Assembly: GCA_937967535.1 (NCBI GenBank)
Contig: CALCMV010000322.1
Span: 1 to 15,154 of the forward strand
Direction of reading: 5' to 3'
Source of the DNA: an uncultured Saprospiraceae bacterium
GTDB lineage: Bacteria > Bacteroidota > Bacteroidia > Chitinophagales > Saprospiraceae
DNA: 15,154 nt
A program made the position numbers and the translations under genes. The notes beneath the pieces are model-generated. The model made no database searches, was not told where the DNA came from, and worked only from the letters and a program-made list of their open reading frames with translations. Shown piece after piece: positions 14,812 through 15,154 of the stretch (within the stretch, counting starts at the first letter, position 1; the number at the start of each line of letters is the position of its first letter).

Positions 14812-15154
14812 TCACTTCTCCTGCACCGCCTCTAATACACAAACTGCCAACTTTGCAAAAGCCGGTAACTGCCGATTCACCGATGCCTTCACCGAATCGC
14901 CACCCGACGCGTCCATAAATCGCGCCATATCTTCATACGACCAACCGAGTGTTTTTTTCATGGTTTTAAAGCGTTTTTGCCAGTCTGCTTCGGAGCGTTT
15001 TTGCATTTTTTCGCGGATAAAGTTCATGGTTGATTCGGGATAATCGCTTTGTGTCAGTTCGATGAATCGCATACGCACATCGGACTCGGTAGCAAAAGGA
15101 TTTTCCTTGCGTACATCGTAGCGAATTTTCTCCACCACAAACTTGTAGCCGCTG
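14812..15154 (-). CDS. Small helical protein, possible helix-turn-helix (5' end outside window)
   Basis: The frame is open to the window edge. Reading inward it gives SGYKF before a possible GTG start at 15138, then 108 residues, so the true start probably lies to the right. The product is charged and mostly helical. The part KTLGWSYEDMARFMDASGGDS followed by VKASVNRQLPAFAKLAV has the spacing of a helix-turn-helix in which a second helix could contact DNA, but no family was recognised with certainty. It has no signal peptide in the visible part. It lies upstream of the lipoprotein fragment on the same strand, 92 bases away, with no evident terminator between them. Confidence 0.7.
   Translation of the reverse strand, partial: SGYKFVVEKIRYDVRKENPFATESDVRMRFIELTQSDYPESTMNFIREKMQKRSEADWQKRFKTMKKTLGWSYEDMARFMDASGGDSVKASVNRQLPAFAKLAVCVLEAVQEK

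Overview
The window is AT-rich DNA from a member of the Bacteroidota, most likely a Saprospirales- or Chitinophagales-like lineage (the order is a guess). The evidence is two type IX secretion (T9SS) C-terminal sorting domains, signal peptides ending in AQ, long AT-rich leaders without Shine-Dalgarno sequences, a Bacteroidota-type TatA, and a DUF2304/GT2/GT-C glycosylation gene set.

Left part (1-4506, + strand): a surface-fibre locus. It opens with the 3' end of a T9SS cargo gene. Two paralogous secreted proteins follow (344-1345 and 2192-3127), each with about seven YadA-like 'NVAIG' head repeats, a conserved 'WPDYVF' module and a terminal coiled coil. A small tatA gene (1892-2125) sits between them. 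The last gene (3343-4506) joins a peptidase S74-type intramolecular chaperone to a coiled coil and a T9SS sorting domain. The three fibre genes share a short AACAACATT leader motif. The spacers hold a UUCG-loop terminator, a hairpin in the tatA leader, and a branched, GNRA-capped RNA-like structure at 3157-3236.

Middle part (4507-9697): a convergent gene for a helical-repeat protein of unknown function (4577-6079, - strand) shares a two-way terminator with the S74 gene, and its stop codon lies in the terminator stem. Divergent from it is a 993-residue, membrane-anchored fusion of a NagZ-like family 3 glycosidase and a class C beta-lactamase-like serine hydrolase (6539-9520), probably acting on cell-wall material.

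Right part (9698-15154): a membrane sugar-transfer set. A DUF2304 membrane protein (- strand) is divergent from an operon of three genes: the N-terminal part of a GT-C membrane glycosyltransferase, its apparent C-terminal part as a separate gene with its own signal peptide, and a GT2 polyprenyl-phosphate sugar transferase that overlaps it by ATGA. The GT2 enzyme would load sugar onto a lipid carrier and the two-piece GT-C would use it on the periplasmic side. The operon runs into a truncated lipoprotein/propeller gene, then a small helical protein cut by the window edge.

The most unusual items are the GT-C gene that looks split at a periplasmic loop, the GT2 start codon buried in a 21-bp inverted repeat, the structured element at 3157-3236, and the S74/T9SS arrangement in which self-cleavage would separate the sorting signal from the N-terminal part.
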